Part shown: positions 17,223 through 27,824 of the stretch, piece by piece
Layout of the letters: each line of letters opens with the position of its first letter
Position numbering within the stretch: position 1 is the first letter of the stretch
NCBI GenBank assembly: GCA_030694365.1
Contig: JAUXYM010000045.1
Coordinates: 1-46,281, forward strand
DNA: 46,281 nt
Source of the DNA: Nevskia sp.
GTDB taxonomy: Bacteria > Pseudomonadota > Gammaproteobacteria > Nevskiales > Nevskiaceae
Direction of reading: 5' to 3'
The notes under the pieces: generated by a model
Seen by the model: the letters and a program-made list of their open reading frames with translations, nothing else
Told to the model about the DNA's origin: nothing
The model's database searches: none
Position numbers and translations under genes: made by a program

Positions 17223-17828
17223 TCATTGTTTCTCTGTAGCTGTCTTGTATTGCGACCACCATTCCGGCTTCTGCTTCTTAAACTCAGCCGCAAGGCTAAC
17301 GTACTTTCGGAGGGTCATGGCAGAACCTTGCTTTTGGGCGAACCGGTAAAGCTTTACGAGAGCCACCGCAGCCAAGTCTTGTTCTGTCTTTTTGTCGAAG
17401 CCGACCGCATCTTTTTCTAACATATCTGCTCCAACGCAAAACGAAAAAAATGATGTTGCTTCTGTAACTGTTGCCTGATCTTCTGCCGAAAGCTTCGCCA
17501 CTGCTGTTTGTAGCTGTTGTGGGAACGACTCCACCTTAGATACATCTGGCGCAATAAATGGTGCATCTAAGCCAACTGCCGCTGCCGTCTGGGCTGTGGC
17601 CCATGGAGGAGCACTCGGTGTTGTGGCTGTGGAATGTGGTGTAAGTGCCGTAATCAGGACGCGATGTAGCACGAACCCTAAAATGACGGCCCCGGAATAA
17701 TACTTGGAACCACCAAACGGCCGCTTTAATACGGCGCGGACTAGGAATGCAACAACCGCAGCTATTGCTACGACGATGGCAGCAAACACTAATCCTTCAA
17801 GAGCATTTTGCAACCGACCATCCAGCAT
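17223..17828 (-). CDS. Cassette gene 1: membrane-anchored hypothetical protein
   Basis: A 201-residue protein with GAGGATC shortly before the ATG at 17828. There are two predicted membrane segments (LEGLVFAAIVVAIAAVVAFL at about 10-29 and GAVILGFVLHRVLITAL at about 46-62). A Thr/Ala/Pro-rich linker and a helical soluble part of about 125 residues (SKVESFPQQLQTAVAKLSAE, later DLAAVALVKLYRFAQKQGSA) follow. I do not recognise it. Codon use and composition differ from the chromosomal genes on both sides, which fits a mobile cassette. It shares the cassette with the small gene downstream and is probably co-transcribed with it. Confidence 0.7.
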   Translation of the reverse strand: MLDGRLQNALEGLVFAAIVVAIAAVVAFLVRAVLKRPFGGSKYYSGAVILGFVLHRVLITALTPHSTATTPSAPPWATAQTAAAVGLDAPFIAPDVSKVESFPQQLQTAVAKLSAEDQATVTEATSFFSFCVGADMLEKDAVGFDKKTEQDLAAVALVKLYRFAQKQGSAMTLRKYVSLAAEFKKQKPEWWSQYKTATEKQ

Positions 17829-17947
17829 TTAGAGATCCTCAGCGTTCAACGTCAATCTTTGATCGTTGTGTGCGTAATGCTATCGACAGACCCGACGAGT
17901 CTCCGACTTGACGGACCAAAGGCAGGTTTTGGCCGCGCCTCTGGAAT

Positions 17948-17993
17948 GCCTAACTATATTTAGGATGCGGAACCGCACAATAAGCTGTCAGGC
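17948..17993 (-). mobile_element. Upstream cassette boundary: GTTAGGC core, degenerate att site
   Basis: On the minus strand the sequence ends CCTAAATATAGTTAGGC, with the core site GTTAGGC at 17954-17948. A possible partner box GCCTGAC lies about 40 bases upstream and a small hairpin TGCGG/CCGCA between them. The form CCTAAAxxxxxGTTAGGC resembles the end of class 1 attI as I remember it; a decayed attC is the other reading. The cassette would run from TTAGGC at 17953 to the G of R' at 16839, about 1.1 kb. The remaining sequence up to 18138 holds no gene that I can support; no integrase frame was found. Confidence 0.5.
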
Positions 17994-18138
17994 TTTCGTG
18001 CGCTTCCGCTCGATAATCTGTCTGTAGCCGCAGGATAATCTGGTGTGACTGAGTCAAGGGTCTGATTCTCTGAATTTTTCCAAAGCATAACCGTGCAAGC
18101 AATTCCGGCGCTGTGCCCCAAGCCAGGAAAAGCCATCA

Positions 18139-19323
18139 TCAAGCCGCCCGCAAAGCCACCGCAATCTGCATCCGCGCCGCCCGCAGCGCCGGAAAGAATC
18201 CGCCCAGAAAGCCGACGAACAAACTCAACACCAGCCCATTGATCAGCAATGTCGGCGTTACCCGGAAGCTGAAGGCGACCTGGGTGAAGCCGGCACCGAG
18301 TGTCGAGACGGTGTAGCCATTGAAGAAGGCATAGGCACCCACAGCGCCGATCAGGCCGCCGATCAGAGCCAGCACCATGGCTTCCAACACTGTTGCGGCG
18401 ATGACCACGCCGCCGCCGAAGCCGAGGGCGCGCAGGGTGGCGATCTCGACGGTTCTGGCCGCGACGGCCGAGTACATGGTGTTCAGCGCGGCGAAGATCG
18501 CGCCCAGGCCCATGATCACGCCGACGACGCTGACCAGCACGCCGATGGTCTTGGTGAAGCTGCGCGACTGCGACGAGAAGTATTCGACTTCGTTCTGCAC
18601 GTCGACCTGCAGGCGCGGGTCGGTGGTCAGGCTGTCCTTGAAGGCCTGGAACGCGGACGGGTCGGCCAGCTTCACCAGCAGCGAGGAGTAGCCGTTGCGG
18701 CGGAACGCCGACTGGGCGGTTTCGATGTCGACCAGCACCTCGGATTCATGGGCATCGCCGTTCGATGCGAAGACGCCGACCACGGTCCATTGCGAGCCGC
18801 GAATCTGCACGGCGCTGCCGATGTCCAGCCCGACGAATTGCTCACGGGCTTTCAAGCCGACGATCAGTTCCTGCAGACCGGGCTTGAAGCTGCGGCCTTC
18901 GACGATCTGCAGTTCCGGGCGGATCGCGAAGCCGGCAGGGCCGATGCCGCGCAGCGAGACATTGCTGTCGGTATTCGAGCGGCGCAGCGGCCGCTCGGCG
19001 ATCAGGCTCAGTTCGCCGGAGGCCAGCGGCTTGCCGTCGTCGCCTTTGGCAACGCCGGGGGCCTGCTCGATGACGATGGCCTGATCGCGGGTGAAGAAGC
19101 TCGACAGTTCGGAGTTCGAACCGCCTCTGAGCACGATCGCGCGATCGGCGCTGCCGGTAGCCCGCAAGGTGGCGACCATGCCGGTGGACATCGACTGGAG
19201 TGCGGTGACCACGCCGACGACACCCGCAAGGCCGACGACGATCACCAGAGTCGCGCCCCAGCGCGCCGGCACACTTTTCAGGTTGATGCTGATCAGCTTG
19301 AACATCTGGGCCAGAAATTTCAT
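18139..19323 (-). CDS. ABC transporter permease (FtsX/MacB type), second of pair
   Basis: A 394-residue inner-membrane protein. There is an N-terminal membrane helix (WGATLVIVVGLAGVVGVVTA), a large periplasmic domain (about residues 45-270), then three membrane helices (TIGVLVSVVGVIMGLGAIFA, AATVLEAMVLALIGGLIGAV and GLVLSLFVGFLGGFFPALRA), the FtsX-domain layout. VEIATLRALGFGGGVV is the coupling-helix region. It begins 3 bases after the preceding permease and forms a heterodimer with it in the model for this family (DevC/MacB-like). The set probably exports a peptide, lipid or drug using the ATPase and membrane fusion protein upstream. Confidence 0.88.
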   Translation of the reverse strand: MKFLAQMFKLISINLKSVPARWGATLVIVVGLAGVVGVVTALQSMSTGMVATLRATGSADRAIVLRGGSNSELSSFFTRDQAIVIEQAPGVAKGDDGKPLASGELSLIAERPLRRSNTDSNVSLRGIGPAGFAIRPELQIVEGRSFKPGLQELIVGLKAREQFVGLDIGSAVQIRGSQWTVVGVFASNGDAHESEVLVDIETAQSAFRRNGYSSLLVKLADPSAFQAFKDSLTTDPRLQVDVQNEVEYFSSQSRSFTKTIGVLVSVVGVIMGLGAIFAALNTMYSAVAARTVEIATLRALGFGGGVVIAATVLEAMVLALIGGLIGAVGAYAFFNGYTVSTLGAGFTQVAFSFRVTPTLLINGLVLSLFVGFLGGFFPALRAARMQIAVALRAA

Positions 19324-19326
19324 TGC

Positions 19327-20484
19327 CTATCTCCCGGCCAGTGCATCAACTATTTGCAGTCTTCTTGCGCGTAGCGCGGGGAAGATCCCCACCGCAAACG
19401 CCAGCACCAGCATGGTCACGAAGGCCTGCGCCCAGACGATCGGCAGCACGCTGACCGGCGCGCCGTTCAGGGCACCGCTGACGCCCTTGGCCGCGCCGAT
19501 CGCCAGCACCATGCCGAGTGCCGCGCCGACGAAGCACAGCACGAAGGCTTCGGCGAGCACCAGGCCGGTGACCTGGCCGTCGCTGAAACCGAGCGTCTTC
19601 AGCACCGCGAATTCCGGAATGCGTTCGCGCACCGCCTGGCTCATGGTGTTGCCGATCACCAGCAGGATGGTGAAGAACACCGCACCCAGAATGCCGGTGA
19701 CGATCAGGCCGATGTCGCCGATCTGGCGCACGAAGCTCAGGTTCCAGTCGCGCTCGGTCTGGGTCTTGGTTTCGTCCGGCGAGTTCTCGAATTGGCTGTC
19801 GATGGCCTTCGCGATCCGTTCGGAATCATCGGGGTTATCGACCCGCACGATGTAGACGCCGGCCGAGCCCTGGCCGAACTGGCGGGCTTCGTCGAACTGG
19901 CCGAAGTTCAGATACATCAGATTCGAACGACCACTCCAATCGGCGTCCTTGCCGTCGAAGATGCCGACCACGTCCCATTCCCAGGCGCGGCTGCCGTCCT
20001 TGCGGGTGAAGATGAAGGACTTCAGCGGAATCTTGTCGCCGATCTTGAAGCCGTACTGTTCGGCAAGCTTGCGGCCGACGATGGCACCGGTCCTGGTGCG
20101 CGTGAACGCTACGCGCTGCTCGGCCGGAAGTATCCATTCCGGGTAGGCATCGAGCAGGCGTTCCGGGTCTACCGCGAACTGCGCGAAGAAGTTGCGCTCG
20201 TCGATGTAGATGCCGCCAAAGAACTGCGACCAGGCGACGCGGGCGACGCCGGGAATCGATTCGATGCGCGGCAGCAAGGCCAGCGGCAAAGGCTGCGTGA
20301 AGCTGACCTTGGCTTGCGTGATCAGGCGGTTGGCACCGACGAAATCAGCACCCGAACTGAACAGCACGCTGACTGCCTGCAACAGACCAAACAACATGAA
20401 CGCAGCGATCAGGCTCAGCAAGGTCAGGATCAGGCGGGTTTTCTTGTGGAACAGGTTGGCCCAGACCAATGGCAGGAATTTCAT
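19327..20484 (-). CDS. ABC transporter permease (FtsX/MacB type), first of pair
   Basis: A 385-residue protein started at the ATG at 20484, with GGAGG six bases upstream; an ATG at 20505 would place the ribosome site inside the gene. Layout: N-terminal helix (TRLILTLLSLIAAFMLFGLL), periplasmic domain with GGIYIDERNFFAQFAVDPER, then three helices and the conserved EFAVLKTLGFSDGQVTGLVL coupling region, ending FPALRARRLQIVDALAGR. It is a diverged paralogue of the next gene. A REP element separates it from the ATPase gene upstream. Confidence 0.88.
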   Translation of the reverse strand: MKFLPLVWANLFHKKTRLILTLLSLIAAFMLFGLLQAVSVLFSSGADFVGANRLITQAKVSFTQPLPLALLPRIESIPGVARVAWSQFFGGIYIDERNFFAQFAVDPERLLDAYPEWILPAEQRVAFTRTRTGAIVGRKLAEQYGFKIGDKIPLKSFIFTRKDGSRAWEWDVVGIFDGKDADWSGRSNLMYLNFGQFDEARQFGQGSAGVYIVRVDNPDDSERIAKAIDSQFENSPDETKTQTERDWNLSFVRQIGDIGLIVTGILGAVFFTILLVIGNTMSQAVRERIPEFAVLKTLGFSDGQVTGLVLAEAFVLCFVGAALGMVLAIGAAKGVSGALNGAPVSVLPIVWAQAFVTMLVLAFAVGIFPALRARRLQIVDALAGR

Positions 20485-20507
20485 CGTAGGCCTCCATTTC
20501 CACAACT

Positions 20508-20597
20508 CGTCATTCCCGCGCAGGCGGGAATCCAGTTTTCCGGTATCCAGCGACGCGCGAACTGCAACACTGGATTCCCGCCTGCGCGGGAATGACG
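20508..20597. repeat. REP-type repeat, family R1, copy 2 (inside ABC operon)
   Basis: A nearly symmetrical 90-base element: CGTCATTCCCGCGCAGGCGG at one end and its reverse complement at the other, with inner GGAATCCAGT/ACTGGATTCC. It lies between the permease and the ATPase genes of one presumed operon. The long perfect outer arms could form a stable mRNA hairpin. Confidence 0.85.
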
Positions 20598-20617
20598 GCT
20601 CTTTTGGCTGTGCGCAC

Positions 20618-21304
<687 letters not shown>

Positions 21305-21332
21305 GGGGCTGCTCCGCTGCTGCTGATGAAGG

Positions 21333-22586
21333 TCAGTTGGGGGTTTTCTGGACGACGATCGCCGCGCCGTCCTTGAGTTTGGCGAGATCGCCGATAGCGA
21401 TCTGATCGCCGGTATTGAGCCCGGCGATGACGGTCTGCTCGCTGCCGGATTTGGTGCCGAGTTTCACCGCGCGGCGCTCCACGGTCTTGCCGCGAATCAG
21501 GAACACGGTGCCGCCAGTTCCATTGGGCTCGCCAGTGCCGAGCACAGCGGTCGACGGCACCACGACGCCAGCCTGATCGGTGCTGCCAGCTTTGGGCGCA
21601 GCACCGAGGAAGGACACGCGGGCACCCATTTCCGGCAGCACGCGGGCGTCCTTTTCCTTGAACGCGACTCGCACCTTCACCGTCGCCTTGCTGCGATCGG
21701 CGGTCGGGATCACCGCGATCACTTCGGCGGGAATGCTCCAGTCCGGATAGGCGTTGAGCTTGATCACCGCCGGCTGGGCGGCGGTGACCCGGTTGATGAA
21801 GTTCTCGTTGACGTCGACTTCCACTTCGAGAGAATCCATGTCGACGACGGTGCCGATGCCGGTACGCGTGAAGCCGCCGCCGGCCGACAGCGGCGAGACG
21901 ATTTCGCCGACCTGCGCCGCCTTCACGGTGATCACGCCGGCAAACGGCGCGCGCACCGTGGTGTCGTCGAAGCTGCGCTGGGCGACATCGACGGCGCGCG
22001 CGGCGACCGCGACATTGCGCTCGGCGGTGTTGTAGCTCGCACGCAGGCTGTCGAGCGTGGTCTGCGCGGTATCGAGTTCGGCAATGCTGATGAACTTCTG
22101 CTCCACCAATCCCTTGCGGCGCGACACGTCGCGCTCGGCATTGGCGACGCTGACTCTTACCTGGGTGGCGCTGGCGCGGGACGATTCCAGCTGCGCGCGC
22201 GCCTGTTCGAGCGAGGCGCGGATGTTGGTGTCATCGAGCCGGGCGACGATCTGGTTGGCTTCAACCCGGCTGCCTTCCTCGATCAGCACTTCGGTGACCA
22301 GGCCGGTGATTTTCGCCGACACCGTCGCCGCGCGGCGGGCGACGACATAGCCGGCGGCATCGAGCAGCGAGCTGCCACCAGCGTTGCCGTTCGAGGCGGC
22401 GGGCTTGGCGGTGGCGATGGTCACCGGCAGGCCGGGCGGCGGCGCAAGCCACAGCCAGGCACCGATGCCGAGCAGCACGATCAGCGCCATCGCGATGAGC
22501 CAGCGCAGCCAGGGCTTGCCGCTGTCCCCGTCGTCGTCGTTGCGGTCGATGCGAAGCTGGTTCAGCAGCGCGGCACGGTCGTCCAT
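21333..22586 (-). CDS. Periplasmic adaptor (membrane fusion protein, HlyD/MacA family)
   Basis: A 417-residue protein with a cytoplasmic N-terminus of about 27 residues, one membrane anchor (RWLIAMALIVLLGIGAWLWL), a split biotinyl-lipoyl domain, and a coiled-coil hairpin (about residues 120-205, ASLEQARAQLESSRASATQV onward). The beta-barrel part has VRAPFAGVITVKAAQVGEIV and the membrane-proximal domain follows. It bridges the ABC pump to an outer-membrane TolC channel, which is not encoded in this window. First gene of the four-gene export operon (22586 down to 18139). Confidence 0.9.
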   Translation of the reverse strand: MDDRAALLNQLRIDRNDDDGDSGKPWLRWLIAMALIVLLGIGAWLWLAPPPGLPVTIATAKPAASNGNAGGSSLLDAAGYVVARRAATVSAKITGLVTEVLIEEGSRVEANQIVARLDDTNIRASLEQARAQLESSRASATQVRVSVANAERDVSRRKGLVEQKFISIAELDTAQTTLDSLRASYNTAERNVAVAARAVDVAQRSFDDTTVRAPFAGVITVKAAQVGEIVSPLSAGGGFTRTGIGTVVDMDSLEVEVDVNENFINRVTAAQPAVIKLNAYPDWSIPAEVIAVIPTADRSKATVKVRVAFKEKDARVLPEMGARVSFLGAAPKAGSTDQAGVVVPSTAVLGTGEPNGTGGTVFLIRGKTVERRAVKLGTKSGSEQTVIAGLNTGDQIAIGDLAKLKDGAAIVVQKTPN

Positions 22587-22726
22587 TGGGGCGGAAAGGA
22601 TTCAGGAGGCAAGGAACCAAGCATAAAGAATGCCCGAAGGGCTGGGCGGGCGGCGACGGTCGCCGGCTTGTCACAATCGGTCCCGATACTGCGCGGGAAA
22701 ACTTTCGACCCCATGGGAGCAGCGCA

Positions 22727-23575
22727 ATGGCGAAGATCGCGCATCCGGACAAGCCGGAGAAAGCCACGTATCACTACCGCACCATCTGGCTGTCCGACAT
22801 CCATCTCGGCACGCCCGGCTGCAAGGCCGAGTTCCTGACCGATTTCCTGAAGCGCAACCACTGCGAAACGCTCTATCTGGTCGGCGACATCATCGACGGC
22901 TGGAAGCTGAAGAGCGGCTGGTACTGGCCGCAGGAACACACCAACGTCATCCGCCGGATCCTGACCAAGGCCAAGCGCGATACCCAGGTCATCTACGTGA
23001 CCGGCAACCACGACGAGTTCCTGCGCAAGTTCGTCGACTACCGGCTCGAGATCGGCAACATCAAGCTGGTCAACGAAGCGATCCACGAGACCGCCGACGG
23101 CCGCCGCCTGCTGGTGCTGCACGGCGACTACTTCGACGTCATCACCCGCTATCACCGTTGGGTGGCCCTGGCCGGCGACATGGCCTACGAAACGATGATG
23201 ACCACCAACCACTGGTTCAACCGCCTGCGGGCGATGGCCGGGCTGCGCTACTGGTCGCTGTCGGCCTACGCCAAGCAGAAGGTCAAGAACGCAGTCAGCA
23301 TCGTCTCCAGCTTCGAGGAAGCCGTGGCCCGCGAATGCAAGCGCCGCGGCCTCGATGGCGTGGTCTGCGGCCATATCCACCACGCCGAGATCCGCAGCAT
23401 CAACGGCGTCGAGTACCACAACTGCGGCGACTGGGTGGAAAGCTGCACCGCGCTCGCCGAAGACATGAACGGCAAGATCTCGGTGATCCGCTGGGTCGAG
23501 ATCGACCATCTCAACGAACGCCCGAAAGTCACGCCGCTGAAGCGGGCGGCGAAGGCGATCGGGGTTGCGGCTTGA
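22727..23575 (+). CDS. Metallophosphoesterase, UDP-2,3-diacylglucosamine diphosphatase-like
   Basis: A 282-residue protein started at the ATG at 22727, with GGGAGC upstream. The two-metal phosphoesterase motifs are all present: LSDIHLG, VGDIIDGW, TGNHDEFLR, LHGDYFD and CGHIHHAE. This is the LpxH-type (COG2908) family that cleaves UDP-2,3-diacylglucosamine to lipid X in lipid A biosynthesis. The sequence is longer than classical LpxH (about 240 residues) and may be a paralogue with another pyrophosphate substrate, so no symbol is given. It is divergent from the export operon, and a frame extending to 22586 is not supported by a start signal. Confidence 0.85.
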   Translation: MAKIAHPDKPEKATYHYRTIWLSDIHLGTPGCKAEFLTDFLKRNHCETLYLVGDIIDGWKLKSGWYWPQEHTNVIRRILTKAKRDTQVIYVTGNHDEFLRKFVDYRLEIGNIKLVNEAIHETADGRRLLVLHGDYFDVITRYHRWVALAGDMAYETMMTTNHWFNRLRAMAGLRYWSLSAYAKQKVKNAVSIVSSFEEAVARECKRRGLDGVVCGHIHHAEIRSINGVEYHNCGDWVESCTALAEDMNGKISVIRWVEIDHLNERPKVTPLKRAAKAIGVAA

Positions 23576-23600
23576 GGTAGAGCGTTTCCCGCGAAACACT

Positions 23601-23755
23601 CGTCCTTCCCCGCGCAGGCGGGACCGATTCGCCGGGAGCGAATCGGAGTGCAAGCCTGCGAAAGCAGGTCGAGCGCAGGGATGCGCTCGGCAATCCAGTT
23701 CTGATGCGGCGTGCTACGGCCGAAACTGGATGCCCGCCTGCGCGGGCATGACGGG
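23601..23755. repeat. REP family R1, copy 3, carrying a nested insertion of three hairpins
   Basis: The two ends match copy 1 closely, including the inner GCGGCGTGCTACGGCC phrase. Between the GCGGGA and ATCCAG parts lie about 69 extra bases (23624-23692). The extra stretch is three hairpins in a row: CCGATTCGC/GCGAATCGG (5-base loop), GCCTGC with GCAGG(T), and GAGCGCA/TGCGCTC. It fills part of the gene-free interval 23576-23974. Confidence 0.8.
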
Positions 23756-23838
23756 CCTTTGAGTTTCTGAAGCTGCTCAGCGAAAAACGGCACCTTCCGG
23801 CACCGTTTTTCATTCTGTCGAAGCGCGTCTCCTGGATA

Positions 23839-23944
23839 GTAGAACGGCGGGAAAGCGGCCAGCTGTATCGCCTCGCATCTCGCCACGCAGGAAGTCCGCA
23901 GTGTTGCAAAAGGCGGGATGCGCCTGCGGCTTTCCCGCCCGCGG
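23839..23944. repeat. REP family R2, two inverted modules
   Basis: Module 1 (23839-23884) starts GTAGAACGGCGGGAAAGC and ends CGCATCTCGCC. Module 2 (23911-23944) reads AGGCGGGATGCGCC to GGCTTTCCCGCCC, the inverted form. With the R1 copy this accounts for most of the 399-base interval between the phosphoesterase and the barrel protein; I see no gene in it. Confidence 0.75.
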
Positions 23945-23974
23945 GCTTGTCGTTTCAGCGCCAGACGCCGCGAC

Positions 23975-24631
23975 TCACGGGCTGACCGGCACCACGCGCA
24001 CCGACTCCGCCGGACGGCTGACCGGGAAGCTGTCAGCCCGGGCCGAGCCGAAGGAATAGCGCAGGGCGAGACTGACGAAGCTGCCGCGATACTTGTAGTC
24101 GACGCTGAGCGGCACGTCGTTGACGGTGTAGGAGAACGTGCTGTCGTCGAAAGTACCGACATAGCGATAGTCGATGCCGACCATCAGCTGCCGCGTCGCC
24201 GCCAGGCCGATGCCGGTGCCGGCGGTGTAGACCGGCGTGCCGTCCTTGTCCTTGCCGATACCGCCGATGGCAGCACTCAACTGGGCGTAGCCGCCGCCAC
24301 CGCCGAGGTAGAAGTAATAGCCGTTGCGGGAAAAGTTGTAGTACAGGCTGGCGACTGCCTGCCCGGCACGCACGTCGCCATCGCCTTCGAAGGCATTGCG
24401 CCGATAGCTGACCTCGACCTCCGGCCGCAGGCCGTTGGCGAAGGTATAGCCGGCGACCACGCCACCCGCCGGACCGTTCTTGATATCGGTGCTGTCGATC
24501 TTGCTGAGGCCGCCCTGCAGCCCCAGGTATGGACCTTCGTCGGCGACGACCGGGCAGGCCAGCGCCAGAATGGCGAGGCTGATCGCGGTCTTGCCGGCCA
24601 GATTGCTGATGAATTGTCCAGCAGTGCTCAT
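23975..24631 (-). CDS. Small outer-membrane beta-barrel protein
   Basis: A 218-residue protein started at the ATG at 24631 with GGGAGA upstream; the extension to 24712 has no signal character. An N-terminal signal region (KTAISLAILALACPVVA) is followed by alternating strands rich in aromatic residues: GPYLGLQGGLSKI, GGVVAGYTFANGLRPEVEVS, YYNFSRNGYYFYLGGGGGYA and SLALRYSFG near the end. It resembles OmpW/Opa-like eight-stranded porin-family proteins. A proline-containing tail (VSRPAESVRVVPVSP) extends beyond the final strand. Function unknown. It is flanked by R2 repeats on both sides. Confidence 0.8.
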   Translation of the reverse strand: MSTAGQFISNLAGKTAISLAILALACPVVADEGPYLGLQGGLSKIDSTDIKNGPAGGVVAGYTFANGLRPEVEVSYRRNAFEGDGDVRAGQAVASLYYNFSRNGYYFYLGGGGGYAQLSAAIGGIGKDKDGTPVYTAGTGIGLAATRQLMVGIDYRYVGTFDDSTFSYTVNDVPLSVDYKYRGSFVSLALRYSFGSARADSFPVSRPAESVRVVPVSP

Positions 24632-24747
24632 GCGGGGATCTCCCTGTCCGGATGGATGCGTCCCGGATTCGCGACGCCCGTCAAGTATCCCGAAAGCGCT
24701 GCCGTCGCACATCCCGCCTTCCGTGACACTCGACGCGCGGTAGAGAA

Positions 24748-24788
24748 GCGGCGGGATGCGCGGCCCAAACGCTGGCTACTTTCCCGCC
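24748..24788. repeat. REP family R2 module with a half module nearby
   Basis: GCGGCGGGATGCGCGG to CTACTTTCCCGCC is a degenerate inverted R2 module. A half module (CATCCCGCC) lies at 24710-24718. No gene is seen between 24632 and 24846. Confidence 0.6.
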
Positions 24789-24846
24789 CTCAGGCTACAG
24801 GCTGTTTGGATGACGACTCCCCGCAAGCGTGTTCAACAGCCAGACC

Positions 24847-25245
24847 TCAAGGAATCTGCCAGTTCTCCGTAACGAGGCTAGGCACCCGGTCGAACTCGCG
24901 CAGGTTGCGCGTCACCAGCACGAGGTTGCGGGCGCGGGCCTGACCGGCGATCAGCACGTCGTATGCGCCGATCGGTGTGCCCTGGTCCGCGAGCAGGGCG
25001 CGAATTTCGCCGGCGTGACGAGCGTCTTCGACATCCAGCGGCAACACCTCGAAGCGCAAGGCGTCGACCCGGCTGAGGTTCGCTTCGCGGCGCTGGCTGC
25101 GGAACGCTCCGAAGTACAGTTCGTGCATGACTACGACGCTGATGCCGACCTCACGCGGCTGCTGTGAACGCAGTCGCCTGGACAACGGGCCATCGGCATC
25201 GTTGAGTGCGGCAATGACGGCGTTGCTGTCCAGCAGGTAGCGCAT
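24847..25245 (-). CDS. vapC: VapC-type PIN-domain toxin
   Basis: A 132-residue PIN nuclease: MRYLLDSNAVIAALN with the first Asp at residue 6, the Glu in VVVMHELYFGAFRS, and a second acidic site in GTPIGAYDVLIAGQARARNL, then LVTRNLREFDRV. This is the usual VapC pattern. The ATG overlaps the vapB stop by one base. VapC toxins of this group cleave initiator tRNA or rRNA when released. Confidence 0.93.
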   Translation of the reverse strand: MRYLLDSNAVIAALNDADGPLSRRLRSQQPREVGISVVVMHELYFGAFRSQRREANLSRVDALRFEVLPLDVEDARHAGEIRALLADQGTPIGAYDVLIAGQARARNLVLVTRNLREFDRVPSLVTENWQIP

Positions 25246-25490
25246 CAGCGGAACAGCTTGTCGAGGTCCGGACGCGCATCGGGAGCAGGTTGCTGCTCTG
25301 TGGCTTCGCGGAAGTCGTCGTCAACGGGACCGGACAGCGCATTGAGCCAGGCCCAGTCGCTGGCGATCGGTTCGAGGATCACGGACGCGCCATGACGGCG
25401 AATGCGGACCTCGCTGCCATCGATGCGGAAGTCTTTCGGCAGCCGCACCGCTTGCGAGCGGCCGGACCAGAACAGCTTGGCGGTTTCCAT
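25245..25490 (-). CDS. vapB: VapB-type antitoxin
   Basis: An 81-residue protein. The N-terminal AbrB-like DNA-binding fold is clear: METAKLFWSGRSQAVRLPKD then GSEVRIRRHGASVILEPI. The C-terminal part (DDDFREATEQQPAPDARPDL) is the toxin-binding tail. It pairs with vapC in a minus-strand operon. It is unrelated in sequence to the AbrB antitoxin at 14144. Confidence 0.93.
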   Translation of the reverse strand: METAKLFWSGRSQAVRLPKDFRIDGSEVRIRRHGASVILEPIASDWAWLNALSGPVDDDFREATEQQPAPDARPDLDKLFR

Positions 25491-25582
25491 GACGGGCTTC
25501 CGAGTTGGTGGATATCAAAAAGATATACCTCTTGACGCCTCGCGCCAAGCTGTTCGTTTGCTGGATTGGCGATTGGCCAACG

Positions 25583-25609
25583 AAAAACGGCAGCCCGAGG
25601 GCTGCCGTT
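25583..25609 (-). terminator. Intrinsic terminator of acs
   Basis: AACGGCAGCC-CGAG-GGCTGCCGTT forms a 10-bp stem, followed on the minus strand by a run of five T. It lies 21 bases after the acs stop. Confidence 0.9.
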
Positions 25610-25629
25610 CTATATCGCAGGTACAGGCG

Positions 25630-27609
<1,980 letters not shown>

Positions 27610-27780
27610 GGTTCATCCTCGTGGTTCGAGTCTTGTTGTCTGGATCTTGTTGTCCGGGCCTCGTCGGCGAGGCGCCTTCTCGGCAGGCTTTTCGGACGCC
27701 TGGATTGTGCCAGCCGCTGCGCCGGTGTCGCGCGCAACCAAACATCACGCCGCCGGTGGCCAGCGCTTGATGCGACGCCG

Positions 27781-27807
27781 AAAGGCCCCGGCATTGCCGG
27801 GGCCTTT
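27781..27807. terminator. Terminator after the MFS transporter gene
   Basis: AAAGGCCCCGGC-ATT-GCCGGGGCCTTT is a perfect 12-bp stem with a 3-base loop, 17 bases after the stop codon of the transporter gene. The T-run is part of the stem, so it can work in either direction. Confidence 0.88.
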
Positions 27808-27824
27808 CGCTGCTGCTGATGCGA

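Noticed and set aside
17955-18138. Integron integrase gene
   Set aside because: No frame with tyrosine-recombinase motifs is present between the cassette border and the ABC operon.
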